Assembly: GCF_016623585.1 (NCBI RefSeq)
Contig: NZ_JAEHFY010000004.1
Coordinates: 1-64,000, forward strand
Origin: Pedobacter segetis
GTDB taxonomy: Bacteria; Bacteroidota; Bacteroidia; Sphingobacteriales; Sphingobacteriaceae
Reading direction: 5' to 3'
Length of the DNA stretch: 64,000 bases
Position numbers and translations under genes: made by a program. This document shows positions 32,948 to 42,413 of this stretch, piece by piece. Within the stretch, counting starts at the first letter, position 1; the number at the start of each line of letters is the position of its first letter. The notes beneath the pieces are model-generated. The model made no database searches and had not been told where the DNA came from. It saw only the letters and a program-made list of their open reading frames with translations.

Positions 32948-35707
32948 ATGATGAAAAAAATACATCTTCTTTTACTTTGCGTTTTCGCCTTTCAGGGGTT
33001 AAAAGCTCAAACTAAATTTGAGGTTAGTGGGATAGTTAAAGACTCTACGGATAATCCGATCGTTGGTGCGGCAATAAATTTAACATCTATGGTCGATACA
33101 ACAAATGCCACCACCAATTTAGATGGTATTTTTGTTTTCAACAATATAAAAGCCTCTGAGTTTGTAATCACGATAACCGCTTTAGGCTATCAACCAATAA
33201 AAAGAAGATATATTAATGATCCAAAGGCAACCCGTATTGTTTTAGATCCTATCATTTTAAAAAGCGATAGTAGGGTATTAAATGAAGTGGTTGTAAATGG
33301 CACACCAGATGTTACCGTAAAAGAAGATACTTTAGAATATAGGGCGGGCGCCTATAAATTAAAGGAAAACGCTTTAGCAGAAGACCTACTAAAGAAATTG
33401 CCGGGGATCGAGGTTGATAGAGACGGGAATGTAACCGCACAGGGCAAAACAATAACCAAGGTAAGGATCAACGGGAAAGATTTTTTTGGCGGCGATGTTA
33501 AAACCGCAACCCAGCAATTACCTGCCGATATTATAGAAAAGGTGCAGGTAATTGATGATTACGGCGATCAGGCCAATATCACGGGCGTTAAAGATGGTGA
33601 TCCGGATAAGATCCTAAATTTTACCATCCGTAAAGATAAGAACAAAGGCTATTTAGCCAGGGGTATAGCCGGCGGGGGCGATAAAGACCGTTACCAAGGC
33701 TCTTTGTTCGCAGCATCTTTTAACAATGATCAACAACTGGCTTTATTGGGCAATTTTAATAATACCAACGCAAATGTGTTTAGCCTAACGCAAGGAGCTT
33801 CAAGCGGCGGTGGCGGCAGAAGAAGGGGCGGTGGTAGTTTCGGCGGTGGCGGTGGTAGTGATGGTTTAACCAACGTTAACTCTATCGGCTTTAACTATCG
33901 CGATCAATGGGGCCCAAAAGTAACCGCTTATGGTAGTTATAGTTTTTCAAACAAAGATAATAATACAACCAGTACCAATTTAAACTCGCTTTTGGGAGGC
34001 GGTGTGGTTTTAAATAACAACACGTTTGATAATTCAAATACAAAAAACAACAATCACAGGGTTAACCTAAACATAGAGTATAAAATAGATTCGTTAAATT
34101 ACCTTAAGGTAACACCCAACGTCTCTTTTGGCAGTAGTAATTCTATATATAATTCTAATTTCACAAACCAAAGCCCCCGTACAGATACTTATGGAAATTC
34201 TGTAAATAATTCTGATAACGCTAACCCTAATTACGGTTTAGATTTTTTGTACAACCATAGGTTTGGTACAAAAGCAAGAAACCTATCGCTAGATGGCTCA
34301 TTAAATGCTACAAGCTCCAGTCAAGATCAAAGTTATCTTTACATAGTCAATAACACACAAACTCAACAGTTAGAAAGGTACCAAAACCAGATCATAAACG
34401 GAGATAACAAAAACGATAATGTTAAACTGCGCCTTTCTTATACAGAGCCGATCACAAAAACCAAAAACTTAGAATTTAATTATACCTACGGTTTTGCAAG
34501 GGCAAATAACAACAGATTGGTCCAAAATAGCGATGTTAGCGGTCAAGATCCTGTTTTCGATTCAGATTTAAGCAACCAATATATTTTCGATTACATTACC
34601 AACAGGTTTGGCGCAAACTACAGGGTAAACCAGAAAAAGTACAATTATACATTAGGTTTTGCGGTACAGCCAGCAACCTTAACAGGCACAAACAATACAA
34701 ACAGGTCGGTTACCAACATCTTCCCAAACGCAAGGTTTAGCTATAAGTTTTCTAAAACCAGAGAGTTAAGCTTTAATTATAACGGGCGATCAAGCCAGCC
34801 TAGTTATAACCAACTACAACCGATCACAGATAAATCTAACGCACAATATTACACAACCGGTAACAACCAACTGTTGCCAGAGTTTACCAATAGTGCCAGT
34901 ATAAGATACAACAATTTTGATTTCGCCAGTGGAAACGTATTATTTACCAACATCTCGTACAATTTTACAAAAGACAAGATCGTAACAAACGTTATAAATT
35001 ATCCTTTCCCGTCAGACTCAACAGTATTGCAAAACACCACCTATCAAAACGCAGATGGCTATTACACAATTAACGGTTTTTACGCATTCTCCAAACCGTT
35101 TGAAGATAAAAAATACGTCATAAGGTTAAGAGGCTCTGCCTTTTATAACAACAACATCTCTTTTGTTGATAACAATAAAAACATAGGGAAAAACCTTATC
35201 CTTAGCCAACGTTTAGACTTTCAGATCAACCCTAACGATTGGTTAGAGCTTAGCCCATCAGGCACCTACACCTACAACAGAAACAACAACTCCCTCAATA
35301 CAAGGGCAAACTCAGAAGTAAACTCGTTCACAACCAGTTTCGATTCAAAGATCTATTTCTTAAAAAGCTGGGTTTGGGGCACCTCGTTAGATAAAACCTT
35401 CAACAGCGGTTATAACAGTATCAGCACAAACCCGTTCATTATCAACACCTATTTAGAAAAAGACTTTTTTAAAGATAAAAAGGGAAGCCTAAAACTGCAA
35501 GCCTTCGATCTGCTTAATCAAAGTACCAGCCTATCCTACACCGCAACCAGCACATCCACCATATTATCGCAAAGCAATAAACTATCTAGGTATTTTATGC
35601 TAAGTTTCACTTTCAACATCTCAAAATTTGCCGGCAATACCACAACCATACCAGATATGGGCGGCGAGAGAAGGCATTACAGAAGAGACAACAATGAAGA
35701 ACGGTAA
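32948..35707 (+). CDS. TonB-dependent-type outer-membrane receptor with Gly-rich loop
   Basis: 919 residues: a signal peptide (MMKKIHLLLLCVFAFQGLKAQ), then a carboxypeptidase-regulatory-like domain (about 25-110, VSGIVKDSTDNPIVGAAINL). A plug follows (LLKKLPGIEVDRDGNVTAQGKTITKVRINGKDFFGGD, AENI-type segments to about 230), then a long Asn-rich barrel ending near ISKFAGNTTTIPDMGGERRHYRRDNNEER. Around residues 285-310 is a loop GGGGRRRGGGSFGGGGGSDG resembling the Gly/Arg run of the preceding secreted protein. Related barrels accompany LytS/LytTR systems in Bacteroidota. The cargo is unknown. Confidence 0.85.
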   Translation: MMKKIHLLLLCVFAFQGLKAQTKFEVSGIVKDSTDNPIVGAAINLTSMVDTTNATTNLDGIFVFNNIKASEFVITITALGYQPIKRRYINDPKATRIVLDPIILKSDSRVLNEVVVNGTPDVTVKEDTLEYRAGAYKLKENALAEDLLKKLPGIEVDRDGNVTAQGKTITKVRINGKDFFGGDVKTATQQLPADIIEKVQVIDDYGDQANITGVKDGDPDKILNFTIRKDKNKGYLARGIAGGGDKDRYQGSLFAASFNNDQQLALLGNFNNTNANVFSLTQGASSGGGGRRRGGGSFGGGGGSDGLTNVNSIGFNYRDQWGPKVTAYGSYSFSNKDNNTTSTNLNSLLGGGVVLNNNTFDNSNTKNNNHRVNLNIEYKIDSLNYLKVTPNVSFGSSNSIYNSNFTNQSPRTDTYGNSVNNSDNANPNYGLDFLYNHRFGTKARNLSLDGSLNATSSSQDQSYLYIVNNTQTQQLERYQNQIINGDNKNDNVKLRLSYTEPITKTKNLEFNYTYGFARANNNRLVQNSDVSGQDPVFDSDLSNQYIFDYITNRFGANYRVNQKKYNYTLGFAVQPATLTGTNNTNRSVTNIFPNARFSYKFSKTRELSFNYNGRSSQPSYNQLQPITDKSNAQYYTTGNNQLLPEFTNSASIRYNNFDFASGNVLFTNISYNFTKDKIVTNVINYPFPSDSTVLQNTTYQNADGYYTINGFYAFSKPFEDKKYVIRLRGSAFYNNNISFVDNNKNIGKNLILSQRLDFQINPNDWLELSPSGTYTYNRNNNSLNTRANSEVNSFTTSFDSKIYFLKSWVWGTSLDKTFNSGYNSISTNPFIINTYLEKDFFKDKKGSLKLQAFDLLNQSTSLSYTATSTSTILSQSNKLSRYFMLSFTFNISKFAGNTTTIPDMGGERRHYRRDNNEER

Positions 35708-35746
35708 CAAAAAGATCAATACAGATACACCAGAAGAAAATAATCT

Positions 35747-35828
35747 GGGCGCTTTAACAGGCTATCCGTTCATACTGCACAGGCCTTAGCCACAAGGCAG
35801 GTATCCACTTCTATCCTTAGCGCAAAAG
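35747..35828. repeat. dispersed intergenic repeat, ~82 bp (copy 2)
   Basis: It begins GGGCGCTTTAACAGGCTATC and ends CTATCCTTAGCGCAAAA, aligning along its whole length with the copy at 19652-19734. It lies 40 bp after the receptor gene. The stretch 35708-36395 as a whole holds no recognisable gene, only this repeat, the GAGTCGAAG repeats and a terminator. Confidence 0.75.
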
Positions 35829-36189
35829 AACATGTTTTACATCAGTTAGGCATGTTCTCTCAATTAAACACCGCCTTTTTTGATCAATCAATAATCATAT
35901 ATTGGTATCATTCGCTTTTCACACCTAAACCCAGTTGATAACCCCGGTTAAATAATTAAAAACCTCTAAAATAGATCAAGCATCGTTTTTTTGTGAATTT
36001 TGTAAAACGGTCAACGATTTTCCCAAAAATATTCCTTCGCTTTCAAAGGAGCGCCTTTGGTACAAAGCGGCATTCGGCTGGCTTTTTTGGTTCATCCTTA
36101 GCCTTGCCACTCTTAGCTCAAGTCCCTCATAGCCCTGTCTCTCCGAACCTTGTCATTCTTAGCCTTTTCACTCTGAACCTTTTCACACT

Positions 36190-36245
36190 GAGTATTATCA
36201 CTCTGAGCGGAGTCGAAGAGGGAGTCGAAGAGGGAGGCGAAGAGT
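36190..36245. repeat. GAGTCGAAG-type short repeats
   Basis: TGAGCGGAGTCGAAGAGGG is followed by two further GGAG[TG]CGAAG units. This is the same motif as the 22-bp array at 16171-16255. A short ORF runs through it but its protein is low-complexity and not credible. Confidence 0.7.
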
Positions 36246-36291
36246 TTGCCGAAGAGAGACCTTAAAGAAGATTTTTGCAAAGATATAGCGG

Positions 36292-36318
36292 ATAGCGTAG
36301 CCTGTCGCTATTTTTTTT
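36292..36318 (+). terminator. Rho-independent terminator
   Basis: The stem ATAGCG / CGCTAT with an 8-nt loop is followed by eight T. It stands 78 bp before the next gene and would end any transcript coming from the receptor operon or the repeat region. Confidence 0.7.
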
Positions 36319-36395
36319 CGGGAATAAAATGCCCAAATTAAATCAAACAATTATTCTTAGATTATAGTAACTTACCACCAACCAATTATAAATAC

Positions 36396-37799
36396 ATGAA
36401 AATAACCTTTCACGGGGCCGCACAAACGGTTACGGGCAGCAAGCATTTGATAGAAACCGATAATGGGAAAAAAATACTGTTAGATTGTGGCTTGTTTCAA
36501 GGGCAAGGATCTAATACAGATGCCATGAACAAAGATTTCGGTTTCGACCCAAAAACGATAGACTACCTAGTGCTTTCCCACGCCCATATTGATCATTCTG
36601 GGTTGATACCACGTTTGGTGGCGCAGGGTTTTAAAGGAGATATTATTTGTACGCCCGCCACAAGGGCGCTATGTAAAATACTGCTTTTAGATTCGGCAAA
36701 AATACAAGAAAACGATATTAGATATATCAATAAAAAGAGGGCAAAACTAGGGAAACCGCTATTTGAGCCGCTTTATAAAACCGAGGATGCTTTAACCGCT
36801 TTAACTTATTTCAAAAAAGTGAAATATGGCGTGGTATATCAGTTATTTGATGGCATAACGGTTTCTTTTGAAGATGCGGGGCATATTATTGGAAGTGCAT
36901 CGGTGCATTTGAACATTAAAGAAGATGGTAAAGAAGCGGTTAAGATCTCTTTTAGTGGCGATGTTGGCCGTTATAAAGATTTGATCTTAAAAGCCCCAAA
37001 AGCTTTTCGCCAGGCAGATTATATTCTAATAGAATCTACTTATGGCGATAGTTTACATGAAGATGCAAACCCCGCCGAAGAAAAACTTTTACAGATCATT
37101 GAAGAAACATGTGTTAAGAGAAAGGGGAAATTGATCATCCCGGCTTTTAGCGTTGGCCGTACGCAAGAGATTTTATACTCTTTAAATAATTTGGAATTAA
37201 AGGGCAAGTTACCCGATGTTAAATATTTTGTGGATAGCCCCTTATCAGAAAAAGCAACGATGGTGGTAAAATCTTATCCTTATAATTTTAACGATAAAGT
37301 ACAGGAAGTTTTAAAAGTTGATGATGATCCGTTCGATTTTAAAGGTTTACACTTTGTGGAAGATACCGAAGCTTCTAAAGCTTTAAACAATGATCATTCG
37401 CCAATGGTAATTATTTCTTCTAGCGGTATGGCCGAAGCCGGTAGGGTTAAGCATCATATCAAAAACAATATAGAGAACCCAAACTGCACCATTTTGATGG
37501 TGGGTTATGCAGAACCTTCATCCCTTGCCGGGAGATTAAAAAACGGCGTTAATCCGGTTGGTATTTTTGGTGATGATTACCAGGTTTTAGCAAAAGTAGA
37601 ATCTTTACAATCTATGAGTGCGCATGGCGATCAGCATGATCTGCTGCATTTTTTGGCTTGTCAGGATAAAAGCAAGATCAAGAAAATATTTTTGGTACAC
37701 GGCGATCCAAAAGTGCAGTTCAATTTTAAAGATAAATTAAAAGAGAAAGGTTTCGGTAAAATAGAAGTGCCATACAGGCACCAAAGTTTCGAGATTTAG
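36396..37799 (+). CDS. metallo-beta-lactamase/beta-CASP RNase-type protein
   Basis: 467 residues. The metallo-beta-lactamase core carries LSHAHIDHSG (HxHxDH, about residues 61-66), GHIIGSASVHL and FSGDVGRY as metal ligands. The beta-CASP insert has ILIESTYGDSLHED, IPAFSVGRTQEILYSL and VIISSSGMAEAGRVKHHIKNN. The C-terminal RMMBL-like end has SMSAHGDQHDLLHFL and FLVHGDPKVQFNFKDKL. Such proteins are RNA-processing nucleases similar to CPSF-73/TTHA0252. It is a single gene with a terminator-like repeat downstream. The substrate is unknown. Confidence 0.92.
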   Translation: MKITFHGAAQTVTGSKHLIETDNGKKILLDCGLFQGQGSNTDAMNKDFGFDPKTIDYLVLSHAHIDHSGLIPRLVAQGFKGDIICTPATRALCKILLLDSAKIQENDIRYINKKRAKLGKPLFEPLYKTEDALTALTYFKKVKYGVVYQLFDGITVSFEDAGHIIGSASVHLNIKEDGKEAVKISFSGDVGRYKDLILKAPKAFRQADYILIESTYGDSLHEDANPAEEKLLQIIEETCVKRKGKLIIPAFSVGRTQEILYSLNNLELKGKLPDVKYFVDSPLSEKATMVVKSYPYNFNDKVQEVLKVDDDPFDFKGLHFVEDTEASKALNNDHSPMVIISSSGMAEAGRVKHHIKNNIENPNCTILMVGYAEPSSLAGRLKNGVNPVGIFGDDYQVLAKVESLQSMSAHGDQHDLLHFLACQDKSKIKKIFLVHGDPKVQFNFKDKLKEKGFGKIEVPYRHQSFEI

Positions 37800-37814
37800 A
37801 AGTTTTTTTAGCGT

Positions 37815-37853
37815 CATGTTGATCCGCCAACTGGCTGATAAACATGACACTTA
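37815..37853. repeat. hairpin GTCATGTT ... AACATGAC
   Basis: An 8-bp outer stem encloses an imperfect inner pairing of the CCGCCAACTGGC type. A related CCGCCAGCTGGC motif occurs at 61682-61693. It is located 15 bp after the nuclease stop codon, so it may serve as a terminator or be a dispersed repeat. The rest of 37854-38045 shows nothing recognisable. Confidence 0.5.
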
Positions 37854-38045
37854 TAGGTATCGGACAGTATAATCAGACCTATTTATGAGACCTTTCGTTC
37901 CTCAAGATGACGCAACTTTTTATTAAGTAATGACATTGGGGAAAGCTATCCCTCAGAACTATCTACACATCATTTAAAACAAATTTGTTACCTTATCAAT
38001 CGTTTAAAATTAACAAATTGTAGTTCTTAAAAATAAATAAGCTTT

Positions 38046-39395
38046 ATGAAATATTTCAAAATCTTTATTTTACTAATTATATCACAAACTGCTTTTGCAC
38101 AAACTGCAATAATTAAACAAGACATCAATATCAAAAATATGGTAAATGATGTTTCTGCAAAAAATATAGAAAACACGGTAAGAAAACTGGTAAGCTTTGG
38201 TACACGCCATACTTTAAGCGATACCATTAGTAAAACCACGGGGATTGGGGCCGCCAGAAATTGGATAAAAAGCGAGTTTGAAAAATATAGCAAAGAAAGC
38301 GGTGGAAGGTTAAAAGTGAGCTTTGATACATTTGTGCAACCTGCCGATGGCAGAAGAATGCCCTATCCCTTAGAGATGAAAAACGTTTTGGCAACCCTAC
38401 CCGGTAACAACCCTACCGATAATCGGGTTTTTATTGTTTCTGGTCATTACGATTCTAGGGCAACTGCTGCAAATGATTCTACCTCTACCGCTCCTGGCGC
38501 AGTTGATGATGCCTCCGGAACGGCAACCGTGATGGAATTGGCAAGGGTAATGAGCAAACAAAAGTATAATGCAACTATTATTTTTATGGCTGCCGTTGGC
38601 GAAGAGCAAGGTTTGTTTGGTTCTACACACTTGGCTAAAAGGGCAAAAGAAGAAGACTGGAACGTTGCCGCAATGATTACCAATGATATTGTGGGCAATA
38701 CTTACGGAGAACAAACCGATCTGAAGGATAACCGATCGGTAAGGGTTTTTAGCGAAGGCGTTCCTGCAACGGAAACTAAACAAGATGCGGCGATAAGAAA
38801 TGCGGTTGGCGGAGAAAACGATAGCCCGGCAAGGGAATTTGCCCGTTATGTAAAAGAAGTGGCCGAGCGTTACGTTGATCAATTGGATGTAAGGTTGATT
38901 TATAGAAAAGACCGTTATTTGAGAGGTGGCGATCATATTCCTTTTTCGGAAGAAGGTTACCCAGCGGTAAGGTTTACAGAAATGAACGAAAACTTTAACA
39001 GACAGCATCAAGACGTAAGAAAAGAAAATGGCGTAGATTACGGCGATCTACCAGATTTTGCAGATTACAATTACATCCAAAAAGTTTGTAGGATGAATTT
39101 AGCCGTTTTGGCAAATATCGCAAAAGCACCAGCCAAACCGCTAAATGTTGGTATTGTAACTTCTGATCTTACTAACAATACCACTTTAAAATGGGAAGCG
39201 CCAAAAAGCACAAAACCGGCCGGTTACTATGTTTTAATGCGTGAAACCATTTCTCCGTATTGGGAAAAGAAAATCTACGTAACAGAAAACCAAATTACGC
39301 TCCCTTATTCTAAAGATAATTACTTTTTTGCGGTACAATCTGTAGATGCAGAAGGGCATGAAAGTTCTATGGTTTTCCCAAAGCCTGTGAGATAA
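38046..39395 (+). CDS. M28-family zinc aminopeptidase, secreted
   Basis: 449 residues with a signal peptide (MKYFKIFILLIISQTAFAQ). The M28 metal-binding pattern is clear: SGHYDSRAT (His), APGAVDDASGTATVMELAR (bridging Asp) and FMAAVGEEQGLFGSTHLA (catalytic and metal-binding Glu). MITNDIVGN (Asp) and YLRGGDHIPFSEEGYPAVRFTE (His) complete it. The last ~85 residues form a fibronectin-III-like domain (PLNVGIVTSDLTNNTTLKWEAP...). It should trim peptides in the periplasm or outside the cell. It is followed by truA after 33 bp, possibly co-transcribed. Confidence 0.93.
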   Translation: MKYFKIFILLIISQTAFAQTAIIKQDINIKNMVNDVSAKNIENTVRKLVSFGTRHTLSDTISKTTGIGAARNWIKSEFEKYSKESGGRLKVSFDTFVQPADGRRMPYPLEMKNVLATLPGNNPTDNRVFIVSGHYDSRATAANDSTSTAPGAVDDASGTATVMELARVMSKQKYNATIIFMAAVGEEQGLFGSTHLAKRAKEEDWNVAAMITNDIVGNTYGEQTDLKDNRSVRVFSEGVPATETKQDAAIRNAVGGENDSPAREFARYVKEVAERYVDQLDVRLIYRKDRYLRGGDHIPFSEEGYPAVRFTEMNENFNRQHQDVRKENGVDYGDLPDFADYNYIQKVCRMNLAVLANIAKAPAKPLNVGIVTSDLTNNTTLKWEAPKSTKPAGYYVLMRETISPYWEKKIYVTENQITLPYSKDNYFFAVQSVDAEGHESSMVFPKPVR

Positions 39396-39428
39396 ATTTT
39401 TGCCATCACTTAAACATTTAGGCCAAAA

Positions 39429-40232
39429 ATGAGGTATTATTTTCATATCGGATATGTTGGCGCAAATTATAGCGGTTGGCAAAAAAACGGAAAATACCAT
39501 AGCGTACAGAAAGTTTTAGAAGATGGTATATCCCAAATCCTTAAAGTAGAAGCTAATATAATTGGTTGCGGCAGAACGGATGCAAAAGTGAACGCAAGCC
39601 AATATTTTTTTCATTTAGATGTTGGTGCAAGCTTAGAAGAGCGTTTTCTTTTTAAGATAAACAAACTTTTACCAACAGATATTTCTGTTTTCGATATTAT
39701 TGAAATGGAAGGCCAGCCACACGCCAGGTTTGATGCCACCCAAAGAAAATACGATTACTTTATTCATACCTACAAGGATCCATTTTTAGCCTCTTTTAGC
39801 GCTTTATATTTAAACTTATCTTTAGATTTTGAAAAGCTTAAATCGGCTACGGCCTTATTGTTAAAATATAAAGATTACCGCCCTTTTTGTACCAGTCCGG
39901 ATAAAAACGAGCATACCATTTGCCATATTTCTTCTGCAAAGTGGTTGATTTGTAATGAAGGGAAAAGATTAAGATTCCAGCTTTCTTCAAATAGATTCTT
40001 AAGCAAAATGATAAGGATTATTGTAGGGCAGTTGTTAAAAGTTGGAGAAGGAAAACTAGCTTTAGAAGAATTTGAAGGCTATTTGAAGAATTTAGAAACG
40101 CCAAAAATATTATCTCCCGCACATCCGCAAGGTTTATATCTTTCTAAAATTACGTATCCTTATTTAGATATACCTCCAAAAACAGATTTCTTTAATTTGG
40201 ATGGTAAAACAGAGAAATGGGAAGAAATTTAA
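39429..40232 (+). CDS. truA: tRNA pseudouridine synthase A
   Basis: 267 residues. It starts with the TruA-like strand MRYYFHIGYVGANYSGWQ and has the catalytic Asp in GCGRTDAKVNASQYFFHLDV near residue 50, plus ARFDATQRKYDYFIH and FLSKMIRIIVGQLLKVGEG. TruA modifies U38-40 in the tRNA anticodon arm. The protein is of normal length. Other Bacteroidota carry a second TruA-like paralogue, so the exact site specificity is not certain. Confidence 0.88.
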   Translation: MRYYFHIGYVGANYSGWQKNGKYHSVQKVLEDGISQILKVEANIIGCGRTDAKVNASQYFFHLDVGASLEERFLFKINKLLPTDISVFDIIEMEGQPHARFDATQRKYDYFIHTYKDPFLASFSALYLNLSLDFEKLKSATALLLKYKDYRPFCTSPDKNEHTICHISSAKWLICNEGKRLRFQLSSNRFLSKMIRIIVGQLLKVGEGKLALEEFEGYLKNLETPKILSPAHPQGLYLSKITYPYLDIPPKTDFFNLDGKTEKWEEI

Positions 40233-40319
40233 GTGTAGTATTCCCCAAAAAAATTATCGTTTACGCTTTTAGTTTAAGCCTTTTACCTTACTCCTTTTAC
40301 CATATACCTAAGCCAAAAA

Positions 40320-40718
40320 CTAAATCATATCGCCGTCTGTATTAGACTCTATATAAGGTATTTCCCTCTTACCCGATGGTTTTGTTCTGTAATCTGTCAA
40401 TATCCAAACTACAAAAACCGCAATGGCAAAACCTATGTAAAAGTTTCTAGAAACGTTGCCCTCTAAACTGCCTAAATAAAAAGCCAGGCCTACCAAGGCC
40501 AAAGAGACTACCAACTCAATATATCCATGAATTTTTAATGGGATAAACCTTACCAAACCATATTCATAATTGGTGCAAATGGTTAGGGCCAAATGGATAC
40601 CCGCTAAAATATAAGTGAATAAAGCGGTTGTGCCGGCCAATGAAAATAAGGTAGGAGAGGCCAATAAAAATATCACTACCAAATAATCTATAATGCCATG
40701 GATTCTAGAATTTATCAT
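40320..40718 (-). CDS. SPW-type small membrane protein
   Basis: 132 residues with four predicted membrane helices. The repeat-like start INSRIHGIIDYLVVIFLLASPTLF is echoed by PLKIHGYIELVVSLALVGLAFYLG, the pattern of SPW-repeat proteins. It ends with a polar tail (DYRTKPSGKREIPYIESNTDGDMI). The function is not known. It is a single gene, convergent with truA and followed upstream by topoisomerase IB on the same strand. Confidence 0.75.
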   Translation of the reverse strand: MINSRIHGIIDYLVVIFLLASPTLFSLAGTTALFTYILAGIHLALTICTNYEYGLVRFIPLKIHGYIELVVSLALVGLAFYLGSLEGNVSRNFYIGFAIAVFVVWILTDYRTKPSGKREIPYIESNTDGDMI

Positions 40719-40793
40719 TTTGTTTAATTTTAATTCGATTTATTTTATAGCTAAATTTAAGCAATTAATTTACTAATTATCAACAGACTTAAT

Positions 40794-41867
40794 TTATCCT
40801 AAAACTTTTGCAATGACCTCTTTATCCAGTAGCTTAACCAAAAGCCTTTCTTCTTTGGTTAATGCGTTTTTTAACGAATCTCTTACGGTGTATTTATGGA
40901 TGTGCCCGTTTTGGTAAGAGCTGATTACGGATGGGTGGATATAATATTTTTTACAAACAGAGCGGGTGTTTCCTAATTTTTTGGCAACCTCGTCAATTAC
41001 TTTTACAATGTTCTTTTTAGAATCGCTTTCCTTTTCGCAAACACCTAATTCTTTAAAGGCACAAACAGCATGTACGCTGCCTGCCCAAGTTCTAAAATCT
41101 TTTGCGGTATAATCTTGGCCGGTAATTTCTTTTAAATAATGGTTTACATCTCCAGAATCTATAGAATGGTGTTTGCCCTCGTGATCATAAAATTGAAAAA
41201 GTTCTTTACCGGGTATATCCCTGCATTTTTTAACCAAGCTGGCCAGCTTTTTACTTTTCAGCTCAACATCGTGATAAACGCCTTTTTTACCTTTAAAAGC
41301 AAACTTTACCTCGTTGCCTTTAAATTTCACATGCCTATCTTTTAATGTGCTTAGGCCAAAAGAGCCGTATAATTTACTGTAAGATTGGTTCCCAATCCTG
41401 ATATGGGTTAACTCTATTAACCTTACCACTAAAGCTAAAACTTTTTCAAAAGGCAAGCCCTTTCTTTTTAGATCTTTATCAACTTGTTTTCTAATGGTTG
41501 GCAAGCATTTAGAAAAATTACGCATCCTGTAAAATTTTGCTTGGTTGCGGATGCTGTTCCAATCTGCATGGTAGCGGTATTGCTTACGCCCTTTAACATC
41601 GTAACCAGTAAATTGTAAATGATTGTTTGAGTAAGGTGCAATCCAAACGTTTTGGTAAGCGGGTGGGATAACCAAGTTTTTAAACCGCTCTAATAGGGTT
41701 GTATCGGTTATTTTCTTCCCTTCAAAATCTTCGTAATAAAAACCTTTCCCGGCTTTCTTTCTGTAAAAACCGTTGGTTCGGTCTTCAATGTATCTTAAAC
41801 CAGCTGCCTTGGCGGTTACTTTGGTGTTACTTCCTATTTTTTGGAGCTTGGCTTCTAATCTGGTCAT
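40794..41867 (-). CDS. DNA topoisomerase IB (poxvirus type)
   Basis: 357 residues. The N-terminal domain has GKGFYYEDFEGKKITDTTLLERFKNLVIPPAYQNVWIAPYSNNHLQFTGYDVKGRKQYRYH. The catalytic domain follows with RIGNQSYSKLYGSFGLSTLKDRHV, DYTAKDFRTWAGSVHAVCAF and, near the C-terminus, VCKKYYIHPSVISSY holding the active-site Tyr. Such enzymes relax supercoils through a 3'-phosphotyrosine link. Bacterial copies are common in Bacteroidota and often dispensable. The cassette-like insertion B begins 86 bp from its start codon. Confidence 0.93.
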   Translation of the reverse strand: MTRLEAKLQKIGSNTKVTAKAAGLRYIEDRTNGFYRKKAGKGFYYEDFEGKKITDTTLLERFKNLVIPPAYQNVWIAPYSNNHLQFTGYDVKGRKQYRYHADWNSIRNQAKFYRMRNFSKCLPTIRKQVDKDLKRKGLPFEKVLALVVRLIELTHIRIGNQSYSKLYGSFGLSTLKDRHVKFKGNEVKFAFKGKKGVYHDVELKSKKLASLVKKCRDIPGKELFQFYDHEGKHHSIDSGDVNHYLKEITGQDYTAKDFRTWAGSVHAVCAFKELGVCEKESDSKKNIVKVIDEVAKKLGNTRSVCKKYYIHPSVISSYQNGHIHKYTVRDSLKNALTKEERLLVKLLDKEVIAKVLG

Positions 41868-42054
41868 TTTTTAGTGATAATTTGCTTGCGTATAAGCAAG
41901 AACAAATAAATCTAAAATCAGACCAAGTATTTAACCGAGGGATAATATTTGTGTTAGCGGAAATAGTTCGACCTGGCCACCTTCCAAAAAACAACTTATA
42001 TCGACTTGACAAACCAAAACAAGTTGTATCTTTGTATGGAAACAAATTGGTTTA

Positions 42055-42413
42055 ATGAAAAAATTTGAAGTTCTATTTTTGACGGAAGCAAGAGAATTTT
42101 TATTGCTTATAGATGCAAAAAGTCGTGATAAAATAATCTTCAATATCGACAAAGCTAAAATTAAGACCGACAACGAACTTTTCAAAAAACTGAAAGGCGA
42201 AATTGGGAATTTATAACTCTATTTAACAAAACACATTATCGAATATTCGCTTTTTGGGACAAAGAGGATAAACAAGAAACTCTTGTCCTTACAACTCATG
42301 GAATTATCAAAAAAACCGATAAAACGCCAGAAAAGGAAATTGAAAAGGCGGAACAGATTAGGTTAAAATACTTTGAAATAAAAGAAAGGAATAAAAATGG
42401 CAACAAAAAATAA
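42055..42413 (+). pseudogene. RelE/HigB-type toxin, frameshifted
   Basis: The ATG frame (42055-42216, 53 codons) reads MKKFEVLFLTEAREFLLLID...NELFKKLKGEI and then stops. One frame over, from the TGG at 42204, it continues WEFITLFNKTHYRIFAFWDKEDKQETLVLTTHGIIKKTDKTPEKEIEKAEQIRLKYF to TAA at 42411, which is the expected remainder of a Gp49-like/HigB toxin. A single missing base near 42203 explains this. No slippery heptamer is present, so programmed frameshifting is unlikely. The end overlaps the antitoxin start by 17 bp. Either the toxin is inactivated or there is a sequencing error. Confidence 0.8.

Noticed and set aside
35993-36265. Plus-strand ORF of 90 residues
   Set aside because: It lies in a repeat-rich intergenic region and ends in a low-complexity GVEEGVEEGG stretch from the GAGTCGAAG repeats.
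38397-39011. 204-residue minus-strand ORF within the M28 peptidase
   Set aside because: It is antisense to a clear M28 peptidase and shows no domain pattern.
42195-42216. Programmed -1 frameshift in the toxin gene
   Set aside because: No X XXY YYZ slippery heptamer or downstream structure is present, so a deletion or sequencing error is simpler.
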